From: Planctomycetota bacterium
Lineage (GTDB): Bacteria; Planctomycetota; UBA1135; UBA2386
NCBI GenBank assembly: GCA_003235605.1
Contig: QJVU01000216.1
Location: 1 to 9,638 of the forward strand
DNA length: 9,638 nucleotides
Direction: 5' to 3'
This document shows, one piece after another, positions 1-6,134 of this stretch. Made by a program: the position numbers and the translations under genes. Every line of letters starts with the position of its first letter. Position 1 is the stretch's first letter. The notes under the pieces were generated by a model. That model saw only the letters and a list, made by a program, of their open reading frames with translations. It was not told the origin of the DNA and made no database searches.

Positions 1-444
1 CACCCGGAGCCCGCGATCGAGGAATCCAGGCAGGTCTTCGAGACGGGCCGGGCCCCACTTGGGTCTCCATCCGGTGGCTTCCCGAATGCGCTTCCGCTCC
101 ACCCCGGTGGCAGCAAGCTGCGGCAAGACGATCACCCGGTGGTCGACCGCCTTCTCGATTCCAGAGGAGCGAAGGGCCGCAATGACGCTGTGGTGGGTCA
201 GATGACCGCCACCGGCTGCACACCACACGTTGATCCCGTGGCTGTTGGCCACCAACAACCAGACATCGCGTCCGGCCAGGACGTCCTTCATGCGGCGCAC
301 GGTGAGGGTGAAGTTGCCCGTACAGAGCACGGGAGCGTCCCGGCCCGGCCTCCCGATAGGGTAGAGCCCCGGTCGCGTGGCATGCGGCAGCATGCGCAGC
401 AGGGTGTCACGGATCCAGGCCGGGACATCGCGGAGGTGTCTCAC
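1..444 (-). CDS. HgcA/CdhD-type corrinoid-binding protein, partial (C-terminus outside window)
   Basis: The 148 visible residues are the N-terminal corrinoid-binding fold of the HgcA / CdhD (acetyl-CoA synthase corrinoid subunit) family. In order they show APVLCTGNFTLTV (about 38-50), DVWLLVANSHGINVWCAAGG (60-79), GIEKAVDHRVIVLPQLAATG (96-115) and KWGPARLEDLPGFL (129-142). In HgcA the cap helix N(V/I)WCA(A/G)GK supplies a Cys ligand to cobalt; here Cys75 and Trp74 are kept but the Lys is Gly79. The start is GTG at 444, which overlaps the TGA of the methyltransferase as GTGA. A GGGGAG sequence (452-457) sits 7 bases upstream. Family knowledge suggests methyl transfer through a B12 cofactor. 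The changed Lys and the methyltransferase partner argue for a paralogue rather than a proven mercury methylator. The HgcA membrane domain would lie beyond the window edge, so it cannot be checked. No ferredoxin-like hgcB is visible. Confidence 0.85.
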   Translation of the reverse strand, partial: MRHLRDVPAWIRDTLLRMLPHATRPGLYPIGRPGRDAPVLCTGNFTLTVRRMKDVLAGRDVWLLVANSHGINVWCAAGGGHLTHHSVIAALRSSGIEKAVDHRVIVLPQLAATGVERKRIREATGWRPKWGPARLEDLPGFLDRGLRV

Positions 445-1106
445 GCTCCTGCTCCCCGCCGAAAGGCGGTGACGATGGCGAAGCTGTCGTGCATGAGACG
501 TTGTTCCTGGACGTCGCCAAAGCCGGCCCCAGCCACCTCCGCGGCCAGGTCCCGAATGGGCCGGGTGGTCTGCAGGGTCAACAGGTAGGTGAGCGCCACA
601 GCTGGCCACCGTGCCAGCGCGTTGCGAGCCCGTGCCCAGCGCGTATGGGGCAAGACCTCGTCGGCCACCACCAGGATGCCGCCGACCTCGAGGCGAGACC
701 ACGAGGTCTCGAGCACGTAGCGACGCTCCTCCGGCAGCATCTCGCTTAGCGCCAGGCACGAGACCACCGCATCGAAGGCCTTCTCGGGGAAGCGATCCTG
801 GATCTCCATGGCGCCCAACTCGATGAACTCGACATCCGCGGGATTTGCCACTGCCTTGCGCCGGGCAACCTGGAGCATGCCGGGGCTGGCATCGATCCCG
901 ATGACCTGAGCCCCTCTTGCGGCACACGCCAGGCTCACCCCCCCGGTACCGCAACCGATGTCGAGCACCCGGCGCCCCTTGGCCGCCACGCGCCCCGCGA
1001 TCTCCTCGTAGATGCGGTCGATTCGTCCCCCGGTGAGCCGACGGATCCCGGCGTCGTATCGCTCGGGAGCAGCTTCGAGGAACCTCATGTAGGCGTAGGT
1101 GCTCAC
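441..1106 (-). CDS. cpaM: Class I SAM-dependent methyltransferase, CpaM-like
   Basis: The 221-residue protein has a Rossmann methyltransferase core. Motif I is VLDIGCGTGG (48-57), the acidic loop after strand 2 is VIGIDASPGM (68-77), the post-II region is FDAVVSCLALSEML (111-124), and motif III is VGGILVVADE (141-150). The N-terminus STYAYMRFLEAAPERYDAGI matches what I remember of the NCBI family 'corrinoid protein-associated methyltransferase CpaM'; I assign the symbol from memory. The reading frame stays open upstream to about 1346, but I chose GTG 1106 because it places the family N-terminus at the start and overlaps the preceding stop as GTGA. There is no good Shine-Dalgarno, so expression may depend on coupling. 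Its own stop overlaps the start of the corrinoid gene in the same way, so the two are surely co-translated. It probably moves a methyl group to or from the corrinoid pathway; the substrate is unknown. Confidence 0.85.
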   Translation of the reverse strand: MSTYAYMRFLEAAPERYDAGIRRLTGGRIDRIYEEIAGRVAAKGRRVLDIGCGTGGVSLACAARGAQVIGIDASPGMLQVARRKAVANPADVEFIELGAMEIQDRFPEKAFDAVVSCLALSEMLPEERRYVLETSWSRLEVGGILVVADEVLPHTRWARARNALARWPAVALTYLLTLQTTRPIRDLAAEVAGAGFGDVQEQRLMHDSFAIVTAFRRGAGA

Positions 1107-1516
1107 CGTCGAATCCGCGAGTGTAGCAGGCCGGAGAAGAGCCAGGGCGCCGACAAGCTGTCCGGAGTAGTTGACGTCGCACCGCTCCTTCCAGCCCGGG
1201 GGGAGGTGGATCCGTGCCCAGCGCCCCCGGGGTCGATGCGGATCCTGCTCGGCGGGTTCTCCAGACGGAACCAGCCGCGGGCAATCGAGCGCCCGCTCGC
1301 CAGCCTCTCCACGATCTGGCCCCAGATCGTCCTGCCCTTCGGACAAACCACGAGATGGCCTGCGGGAGAAGGTGGGACGTTTTGCGGAACGAGTACGGGC
1401 TCGGCAAGCGATAGCACGTGCTCCCGGTAGATCCCGATCTGGATCTCGCCGCCAGCCCGCGCTTTCCCGAACGAGAGGGGGGTGATATCAAGCAGCACGC
1501 CGACTACGCGGGCCAT
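1103..1516 (-). CDS. Hypothetical protein upstream of the methyltransferase
   Basis: This is a 137-residue reading frame starting at ATG 1516. I do not recognise the protein. The first ~100 codons have strong G/C bias at third positions and look coding. The last ~35 (after about 1225) lose that bias, while the frame that runs into the methyltransferase becomes the better one there (RWARIHLPPGWKERCDVNY), so a frameshift near 1225 is plausible. The stop at 1103-1105 overlaps the methyltransferase GTG. Near the N-terminus, LLDITPLSFGKARAGG resembles the start of the Hsp70 substrate-binding domain (E. coli DnaK LLDVTPLSLGIETMGG, same spacing), and FRLENPP further on weakly recalls the later FxLxGIPPAP. 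No nucleotide-binding domain precedes it. It may be a small real gene, or the middle part of a longer broken gene that begins near 1800. Confidence 0.45.
   Translation of the reverse strand: MARVVGVLLDITPLSFGKARAGGEIQIGIYREHVLSLAEPVLVPQNVPPSPAGHLVVCPKGRTIWGQIVERLASGRSIARGWFRLENPPSRIRIDPGGAGHGSTSPRAGRSGATSTTPDSLSAPWLFSGLLHSRIRR
1120..1128 (-). promoter_or_regulatory. Possible extended -10 element before the methyltransferase
   Basis: The minus strand reads TGCTACACT, a TGn extended -10 followed by a near-consensus hexamer, 13 bases before GTG 1106. No convincing -35 lies at normal distance. If used, it would give an almost leaderless methyltransferase mRNA, independent of the upstream frame. 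Confidence 0.2.
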
Positions 1517-1518
1517 CC

Positions 1519-1800
1519 CTATGGCGGGAAGCTCTGCGGGGTGGCCTCGCGGCCGGGCGGCGGCCGGGCGGCGGCTGGGTCGAGTACGTTTGGCTCCGGC
1601 CAGGAATCCAGAAGCCGTCCCGGAAGGTCAGCTTCGTCATGTCGACGAGAAACGGCGCATACCAGGTCGGAGCCGGTGTGTACGACGAAACGATGACCCT
1701 GGCCGAGCTCGAAGTCGGCTTGTTGATGGCAATGGGCCCGGAGCCAATGCTGAGAAGGAGTGAAGTGATGAGTAGGAGTAGCGGGCACCGCCTGGAAACG
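1519..1800 (-). pseudogene. Decayed gene fragment with signal-peptide-like start
   Basis: One minus frame reads a hydrophobic run PLLLLITSLLLSIGSG (about 1738-1785), then APTWYAPFLVDMTKLTFRDG and GFWIPGRSQTYSTQ, with strong G/C third-position bias. This looks like a secreted protein with a signal peptide. It degenerates into Pro/Arg-rich text at an 11-bp tandem duplication (1551-1572). Removing one copy would let the frame continue for about a dozen codons to the TAG at 1519-1521, two bases before the ATG of the 1103-1516 frame. No standard in-frame start is visible before the hydrophobic run. It may be one gene with 1103-1516, broken by indels, or a separate small secreted protein. I do not recognise the family. 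Confidence 0.35.
1551..1572. repeat. Perfect 11-bp tandem duplication
   Basis: GGCCGGGCGGC occurs twice back to back (1551-1561 and 1562-1572), followed by a degenerate third copy GGCTGGGTCG. Eleven bases is not a multiple of three, so the second copy shifts any frame crossing it. The frame with coding bias on the minus strand is lost exactly here. Confidence 0.85.
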
Positions 1801-1961
1801 GGCCCGGCTTTTTTTCCTGGTAGAGGCGGCAGGTGCGGCCTCCCGGCGCCGACATGTCGTCTGTCGCCTCCTGCGACGGCACCCTGCGGTCCCAAGGGTG
1901 CCATGGGGCTTGGCACTGGTCGCGGGCGATGGCAGACTCGCTCCCCTCTTGCATCACCGAT

Positions 1962-1967
1962 GAGGGA
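1962..1967 (+). promoter_or_regulatory. Ribosome binding site fixing the start at 1974
   Basis: GAGGGA sits 6 bases before ATG 1974. It favours this start over upstream in-frame ATGs, and a signal peptide begins directly at 1974. Confidence 0.7.
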
Positions 1968-1973
1968 GCCAGC

Positions 1974-3143
1974 ATGCAACGACGCCTCGCCTCGGTCCCG
2001 GGCTCGGTCCTGATCCTCCTCTTCTGCGCCGCGGAGGTCTCCCCGCAGGCCAAGCAGATCACCTGTCCCCCCGGCTTCCTCAGCACGGAGGGGAGCTCCA
2101 TCGGCATCGTCCTCGGGTCCTATGCCAATGGCCGCAACCAGTTCGTCGACGGCACGTGCAAGGGTACGAAGATGCTCATCCACCAGATGGACTTCCGCCG
2201 GGACGCCGGTCTCCTCAGTGCGCTTGCGGCTGCAGGGCGCACCTGGACGAGCGTGACCCTCTGGATGTGCGAGCTGGGTTTCACCGCGACGCCGAGCGTG
2301 ACGTTCACCCAGAACTGTACGACAACGCCGTCGACGGTGTTCGTATCCTCGGTGAGCTGGCCCGCGCTCACCGGCCCGCCGGCCGCAAGCCCGACTCCCT
2401 GGGGTGGCACGGGTGGTGCCTACAGGTTCCCCTTCAAGTCCCCCTGGACCTACTCGGGCACCCGCCGGATGGTGTCCACCTTCGAGTTCCGCGGCGGCAC
2501 GCTCGCCAACAATGCCGGCTGGACCTCGTCGAGCCCCTACTACCTGGACGGCGTCATGACGTCGTCGAGCACGTGCGAGGCTGGTCTTGCGCAAGGGAAC
2601 GCCACCTGCAATGACTCGAGCCTGATCCACGGGTTCGGCGCCGCCTGCACCCTGCAATGGTGCAACCATGGTCCGACCCATGCGACTGTCAGTTGGCGCG
2701 GCAAGACCACGGCGAGCAGCACCAGCAGCTACACCGCTCCGGCGGGGCCGGTGGTCCATGCCTGGGGCATTCCCCTTGCCGCCCCCGTCAACGTCGCTGC
2801 CATCTGCAACCAGCTCCACATCCTCCCGGTGGTCCATTTCTTCGGGACCGCCACCTCGTCCGGCACGAACCCGAGCTACACGACACCCATGCTGTTGTTC
2901 CCGACCGTTGCTGCCACATTCGGCCTGCGGGCCGGGGTCCAGGCGGCCTGGGCGGACAGCCGGACCGGGCGTTTCAGCTTGACCAGGGCGTTCGTTGGAG
3001 CTCTCCCGGGAATGCCGAGCTCGGGCACCGTGGAGAAGTGGTCGATCTACCGGGACAACCTCACGACGAACACCGGCTTTGCTGTTCTCAACGGCCTTGG
3101 CTACTTCACCGTCCAGAGCCTGCCGCGCCTGACCTACAACTGA
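1974..3143 (+). CDS. Secreted 389-residue protein, paralogue of the 6340-7509 product
   Basis: I do not recognise a named family. Residues 1-26 form a signal peptide (MQRR, then SVLILLFCAAEVSPQA), so the mature chain should be exported. It is rich in Ser, Thr, Gly and aromatic residues with nine cysteines, which suggests a disulphide-stabilised beta-rich fold. Blocks shared with the other 389-residue protein are RFPFKSPWTYS (151-161), FEFRGGTLANNAGWTSS (170-186), YYLDG (189-193), CNDS (212-215), SYTAPAGPVVHAWGIP (252-267) and VQAAWADSRTGRFSLT (322-337). Cys212 and Cys278 have counterparts in the paralogue and may pair. The C-terminus ends in LTYN without a transmembrane helix or sorting signal. 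It is followed by the beta-helix gene on the same strand. The frame also opens earlier (ATG 1833), but Shine-Dalgarno and signal peptide support 1974. Role unknown; structural, adhesive or carbohydrate-binding are all possible. Confidence 0.85.
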   Translation: MQRRLASVPGSVLILLFCAAEVSPQAKQITCPPGFLSTEGSSIGIVLGSYANGRNQFVDGTCKGTKMLIHQMDFRRDAGLLSALAAAGRTWTSVTLWMCELGFTATPSVTFTQNCTTTPSTVFVSSVSWPALTGPPAASPTPWGGTGGAYRFPFKSPWTYSGTRRMVSTFEFRGGTLANNAGWTSSSPYYLDGVMTSSSTCEAGLAQGNATCNDSSLIHGFGAACTLQWCNHGPTHATVSWRGKTTASSTSSYTAPAGPVVHAWGIPLAAPVNVAAICNQLHILPVVHFFGTATSSGTNPSYTTPMLLFPTVAATFGLRAGVQAAWADSRTGRFSLTRAFVGALPGMPSSGTVEKWSIYRDNLTTNTGFAVLNGLGYFTVQSLPRLTYN

Positions 3144-3282
3144 GCCGGGGTCATCAGGTCGCCTCCCAAACCCGTTCCTACACGGACTCGCAAACCGCAT
3201 GGGCGGCTCTGCTCGCACGTTTGCCCAAGGACAGTTACATTCCGGGGTGCTTCCACGAAACCCGAAACCCAGCTCCACTCAC

Positions 3283-4968
3283 ATGCTACCTCGGCTACTT
3301 CGGTTATCTCGGCGACTTCGCGTGTTGTCCGGGCACGTCTCGCGCTGTTCAGGTGTTCCTGAATCTCTCCTGCTAGTCGTCTGCTGTAGCGCGCCGCTCT
3401 CCGCACAGATGTCCGGGGCCTACACCATCGATCCCAACGGCACCGGGTCGCGCAACTTCACCACCTTCGGCGAGGTCACCAAACAGCTGTTCCTCAGTGG
3501 TGTCAGCGGTGCGGTGACTTTCACCGTCGCAAGCGGGACCTACAAAGAGTCCTTTGGTATCTACCCCATTGCCGGAGCGTCTCTCTCCAACAAGGTGACG
3601 TTCAAGAGCGCGGTGCCCCTGGGCGCGAAGCTGCAGCCGACCAACAGAGAGACGGTGACGTTGGTCGCTGCGTCCTCGGCGTTGCCGGTGCAGGGCGTGG
3701 TTCTGGATGGATTCGACTTCATCCCCGGCGCCGCGAGCAATGACAGCTTCCCGCTCCGGGGCGGGGCGAACTGCAACTACATCGAGATCAAGAACTGCCG
3801 GTTCCAGGCTCCGCCAGATGCGGGGGGCCTCCTCTATGCCTCGGGCAGTGGCGGCTCGACAAGCGGCTGGAAGATCCACCACAACGAGTTCCGGGTGATG
3901 GACATGTACCGAGGGTTGTATGTCATCTTTCCGATGAACTTCGAGATCTACCAGAACACCGTGGTTCTCAAGGAATGCTATGCAGGGTTGACGATCATCG
4001 GGTCGACGAACGGCAGCATCCGCGTCTACAACAACCTGTTCAGCGGCAAGGTGGATGACCGAGATCCGACCCATGGGGCGATCGAAATGACCTTTTCGAC
4101 CTTGGGGGTCGAGATCGTCCACAACACTGTGTTGATTGACTCGATCATGGGCGCCGGCATCGTGATGGTCCGTGGCGACCGGACCAAGCCGCCCCTGATC
4201 AGCAACAACATCCTGGTGAACACCGGCGGCGGACCGGCCTTTCGGACCCGGGAGAGCGAGACATCCTACTGGGTAAGCGACGGCAACCTGTTCTGGACGC
4301 CTGGCAACACCAACAACCTCGTCGATGGCCCGCTTGGCAGCTATGCAAGTCTCTCCGCCTGGCAGGGCGTTGGCCAGGACAAGAACAGCGTTGCTGCGGA
4401 CCCGCTGTTCGTGAGCACTACGAAGCAGCCCTTCGACCTGCGCATCAAGAGGGAGTCACCCGCCAAGGACAAGGCCTATGCGACGCCAGGCTATGTCCAG
4501 TTGGACTTTGCGGGTCGGCCGCGCGATATCAAGCCCGACATTGGTGCCTACGAGGTACAGCCTCTCGTTCCGTACCAGGTCTTTGGTCAAGGCTGTGCCG
4601 GCAACGGCGGCAAGGTGCCCACCATCGGGATGAGCGGCAACCTGAAGATCGGGTCCAATGACTTTTTCGTCACCCTTGGCAACGCCACGGGCGGCAACGG
4701 TGTGTCGGCATTCTTTGCCCTTGGCGTCACCAAGACGACCCTGAACTTCGGCGGTGGCTGCACGCTACTGGTCACGCCCAGCCTGTTGCTCCAGCTTCCG
4801 GTCAGCGGATTCCCCGGGCCCGGCAACGGCAGCAGTAGCCTCAAGCTGCCGATTCCCAACAATCCCAAGCTGATGGGAGCCAAGGCTCACGTCCAGTGGG
4901 GGGTTGTCGACCCTGCCGCAGTCGGCATTGGCATTGCGTTCTCGAGCGGGGCGACGCTTTCCCTGTAG
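3283..4968 (+). CDS. Secreted parallel beta-helix protein (choice-of-anchor Q-like) with planctomycete-type C-terminal domain
   Basis: Numbering from ATG 3283 gives 561 residues. An export signal covers about 1-42 (core SLLLVVCCSAPLSAQ). Next come GAYTIDPNGTGSRNFTTF and a right-handed parallel beta-helix (about 60-395) with repeated turns such as YIEIKNCRF, WKIHHNEF, FEIYQNTVV, IRVYNNLFSG, VEIVHNTVL and LISNNILVN, typical of pectate-lyase-like folds. The segment DFAGRPRDIKPDIGAYE (about 406-422) is the usual end of choice-of-anchor Q proteins. A final ~133-residue domain begins VPYQVFGQGCAGNGG and includes GGGCTLLVTPSLLL; its two cysteines may pair. I recall this domain from secreted planctomycete proteins. 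No catalytic residues for polysaccharide cleavage are evident, so surface display or glycan binding is the safer guess. The start is uncertain: ATG 3199, ATG 3283 and GTG 3322 are all in frame, and none has a good Shine-Dalgarno. GTG 3322 would give the most ordinary signal peptide and exclude the 9-bp repeat. Confidence 0.85.
   Translation: MLPRLLRLSRRLRVLSGHVSRCSGVPESLLLVVCCSAPLSAQMSGAYTIDPNGTGSRNFTTFGEVTKQLFLSGVSGAVTFTVASGTYKESFGIYPIAGASLSNKVTFKSAVPLGAKLQPTNRETVTLVAASSALPVQGVVLDGFDFIPGAASNDSFPLRGGANCNYIEIKNCRFQAPPDAGGLLYASGSGGSTSGWKIHHNEFRVMDMYRGLYVIFPMNFEIYQNTVVLKECYAGLTIIGSTNGSIRVYNNLFSGKVDDRDPTHGAIEMTFSTLGVEIVHNTVLIDSIMGAGIVMVRGDRTKPPLISNNILVNTGGGPAFRTRESETSYWVSDGNLFWTPGNTNNLVDGPLGSYASLSAWQGVGQDKNSVAADPLFVSTTKQPFDLRIKRESPAKDKAYATPGYVQLDFAGRPRDIKPDIGAYEVQPLVPYQVFGQGCAGNGGKVPTIGMSGNLKIGSNDFFVTLGNATGGNGVSAFFALGVTKTTLNFGGGCTLLVTPSLLLQLPVSGFPGPGNGSSSLKLPIPNNPKLMGAKAHVQWGVVDPAAVGIGIAFSSGATLSL
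3285..3320. repeat. Degenerate 9-bp tandem repeat
   Basis: Units TCGGCTACT (3291-3299), TCGGTTATC (3300-3308) and TCGGCGACT (3309-3317) follow each other, with partial units GCTACC before and TCG after; the consensus is about TCGGYKAYY. It lies between the two exported-protein genes and overlaps the earliest plausible start of the beta-helix gene. In the +2 frame it would read YLGYFGYLGDF, but there is no sign that this frame is used. Confidence 0.65.
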
Positions 4969-5009
4969 GCCACCGCGGGCACTGCGCGATTCCGCGGCGC
5001 GGAGGGCGT

Positions 5010-5225
5010 CCGATGCTGGACGGGGTGTTCGTGGATTCCCAAGAAGGCTCGCGGCCTGTGTGGGGCAGCCGACGTGTCGAGCGGGTGTTCCGCCGGCTGC
5101 CACCGCCGACGGACGCGGACGTGGTGGGGCTGGTGGCGAAGATCGCCCGCCGCACGTTGCGGTGGCTTCCGCCAGGGTGCCCTGACCGAGGAAGGTCCTG
5201 GCGGGGTCGAGGAGGCGGATGTCCG
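5010..5225 (+). pseudogene. IS91-family (Y2/HUH type) transposase remnant, frameshifted
   Basis: The plus strand reads MLDGVFVDSQEG (5013-5048) and, after a less conserved link, FRRLPPPTDADVVGLVAK and IARRTLRWL (up to about 5169). The reading then continues in the next frame as RQGALTEEGPGGVEEADVR (about 5170-5225). In my memory of IS91-type transposases, LDGVF is followed by a PLPPPTDxDV block, then RRxLRxL and a RRGxL segment; the order and spacing here fit. It lacks the zinc-binding N-terminus, the HUH motif and the catalytic tyrosines, and needs a frame change at about 5170, so it cannot be active. It may mark an old insertion. Confidence 0.6.
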
Positions 5226-5421
5226 ACCAGCAAGGCACCGGTCGAACCACCGAGTCCGTGGTAGAGGTTGAATAGGACGAAGCCCTTGTTGGATCCCGTG
5301 CTACCAACGATGCCGCCGCTTCCACTCAGCCCCGTCGTACCTGTCGAATCTCCGACACAGGCGTCGGTCTGTAGACGACGTTCGGTCCATCCCAACGAGC
5401 TGCGCAAGCGAGCGCTGGCAG

Positions 5422-5610
5422 ATGTGCCTGACTGGAAACCCGTCCGCCTGGACACGTCGCCTGATCGAGCTGGACATCTCGCACTCCCCTCAGACCAGCG
5501 CGGAGCTCGCAAGCCGCCGCAAGCTCCAGGACATCACGAAGCTGTGCGCGGACCCGGTGATCCAGCTCAATCCCCGGCACATCTGCTTCCCCCGCTGGGA
5601 GCGCTTCTAG
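5422..5610 (+). pseudogene. Orphan coding tail, unrecognised (62 residues if ATG 5422 is used)
   Basis: From about 5440 to the TAG at 5608-5610 almost every third codon position is G or C, as in genuine genes here. The text includes RRLIELDISHSPQTSAELAS and ADPVIQLNPRHICFPRWERF. Upstream of about 5430 this frame loses bias, while a neighbouring frame (NELRKRALADVPDWKP, about 5394-5441) looks better, so it may be the 3' end of a frameshifted gene. There is no good Shine-Dalgarno before ATG 5422. I do not recognise the family. Confidence 0.3.
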
Positions 5611-5696
5611 GATCAACCGTCGCGCGATTTCCTGACGCGAAACGTCTCCTGGGGGGAGAGGGGTGGACACACAGTCAATCCATCCACCCATTCAAC

Positions 5697-5704
5697 GGAG
5701 GTGA
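5697..5704 (+). promoter_or_regulatory. Strong Shine-Dalgarno of the lipoprotein gene
   Basis: GGAGGTGA matches the anti-Shine-Dalgarno of 16S rRNA along its length, with its GGAGG core ending 6 bases before ATG 5708. It is the strongest ribosome binding site in the window. Confidence 0.8.
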
Positions 5705-5707
5705 CCG

Positions 5708-6130
5708 ATGACACGTCTATCCCACGTATCCCTTGCGCTTGCAGGCCCCGTGCTCCTTCTTCTCTGCCAGGGCTGCAGCGTCTACCTGGCCGCATCCCAG
5801 CCCGACAAGGTCGACATCCCCGCCCTGGAGCAGGGAGGGATGCCCCGGGATGCGGTGATCGCCCGGCTCGGCACGCCGACTTCGACCAGCAAGCAACCCG
5901 ATGGCCGACGCACCGACATGTACCACTTCTACAAGGGCTCGGCGACCGGCTGGAAGGTCGGACGGGCCGCCTTCCACCTCACCGCGGACGTCTTCACCCT
6001 GGCACTGTGGGAGGTGGTCGCCGTCCCGATGGAGATGGCCATCAAGGGCGACCGGATCGCGGCCCGCGTGGACTATGACCGCAATGACAGGGTGAGCAGC
6101 TTCAGCGTCATGGGCCGCGGAGGGTCTTGA
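5708..6130 (+). CDS. Small lipoprotein with BamE/SmpA-like fold
   Basis: The 140-residue protein begins with a lipoprotein-type signal peptide (hydrophobic 8-19, LLLLCQGC with Cys23 as the likely lipidated residue; the lipobox is not canonical). Residues 44-57, GMPRDAVIARLGTP, followed by PDGRRTDMYHFYKG (64-77), are the typical pattern of SmpA/OmlA/BamE-like domains. A segment HLTADVFTLALWEVVAVPME (90-109) recalls uncharacterised envelope lipoproteins with a D-V-x-T-L-x-L-W-E-V motif. It should sit in an outer or periplasm-facing membrane. BamE itself helps assemble outer-membrane proteins, but this protein is longer and has the extra segment, so I would not equate them. A small membrane ORF starts 5 bases after the stop. 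Confidence 0.8.
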   Translation: MTRLSHVSLALAGPVLLLLCQGCSVYLAASQPDKVDIPALEQGGMPRDAVIARLGTPTSTSKQPDGRRTDMYHFYKGSATGWKVGRAAFHLTADVFTLALWEVVAVPMEMAIKGDRIAARVDYDRNDRVSSFSVMGRGGS

Positions 6131-6134
6131 AGGC

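Larger units (their letters stand above)
1517..1973. other. Divergent intergenic region
   Basis: These 457 bases separate the minus-strand corrinoid cluster from the plus-strand secreted-protein gene. The left part holds the decayed fragment and the 11-bp duplication. The right part (about 1815-1960) should carry the promoter and leader of the 1974-3143 gene, but I see no convincing -35/-10 pair. The frame of that gene stays open upstream to ATG 1833, without coding character. Confidence 0.5.
4969..5707. other. Gene-poor scar region
   Basis: No intact gene is visible in these 739 bases. It contains the IS91-type transposase relic (5010-5225), a short orphan coding tail (5422-5610) and the leader of the 5708 lipoprotein gene. 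Between 5225 and 5375 one minus frame reads Gly/Ser-rich text (GLSGSGGIVGSTG, then GFVLFNLYHGLGG) with only moderate codon bias; I cannot assign it. I found no inverted repeats marking ends of an element. Confidence 0.5.

Noticed and set aside
1..444. Calling the corrinoid gene hgcA outright
   Set aside because: The motif Lys is replaced by Gly, the partner is a SAM methyltransferase rather than a visible hgcB, and the C-terminal membrane domain is outside the window.
139..588. Plus-strand open frame over the corrinoid and methyltransferase genes
   Set aside because: Antisense to two clearly recognised proteins; composition is Arg/Pro/Gly-rich with no start signal.
1781..1815. GC-rich stretch followed by seven T on the plus strand, like an intrinsic terminator
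   Set aside because: The stem is short and bulged (GGGC/GCCC core), and no plus-strand gene ends before it; listed as a coincidence unless a small RNA is transcribed here.
1488..3278. Very long minus-strand open frame across the secreted-protein gene
   Set aside because: Antisense shadow of the 1974-3143 gene typical of high-GC DNA; only its final part (about 1575-1790) has independent coding character and is reported separately.
4765..5512. Minus-strand frames across the scar region with Gly/Ser-rich or Arg/Pro-rich text
   Set aside because: Codon bias is moderate, they overlap the 3' end of the beta-helix gene antisense, and no family is recognisable; the plus-strand IS91-like reading explains part of the region better.
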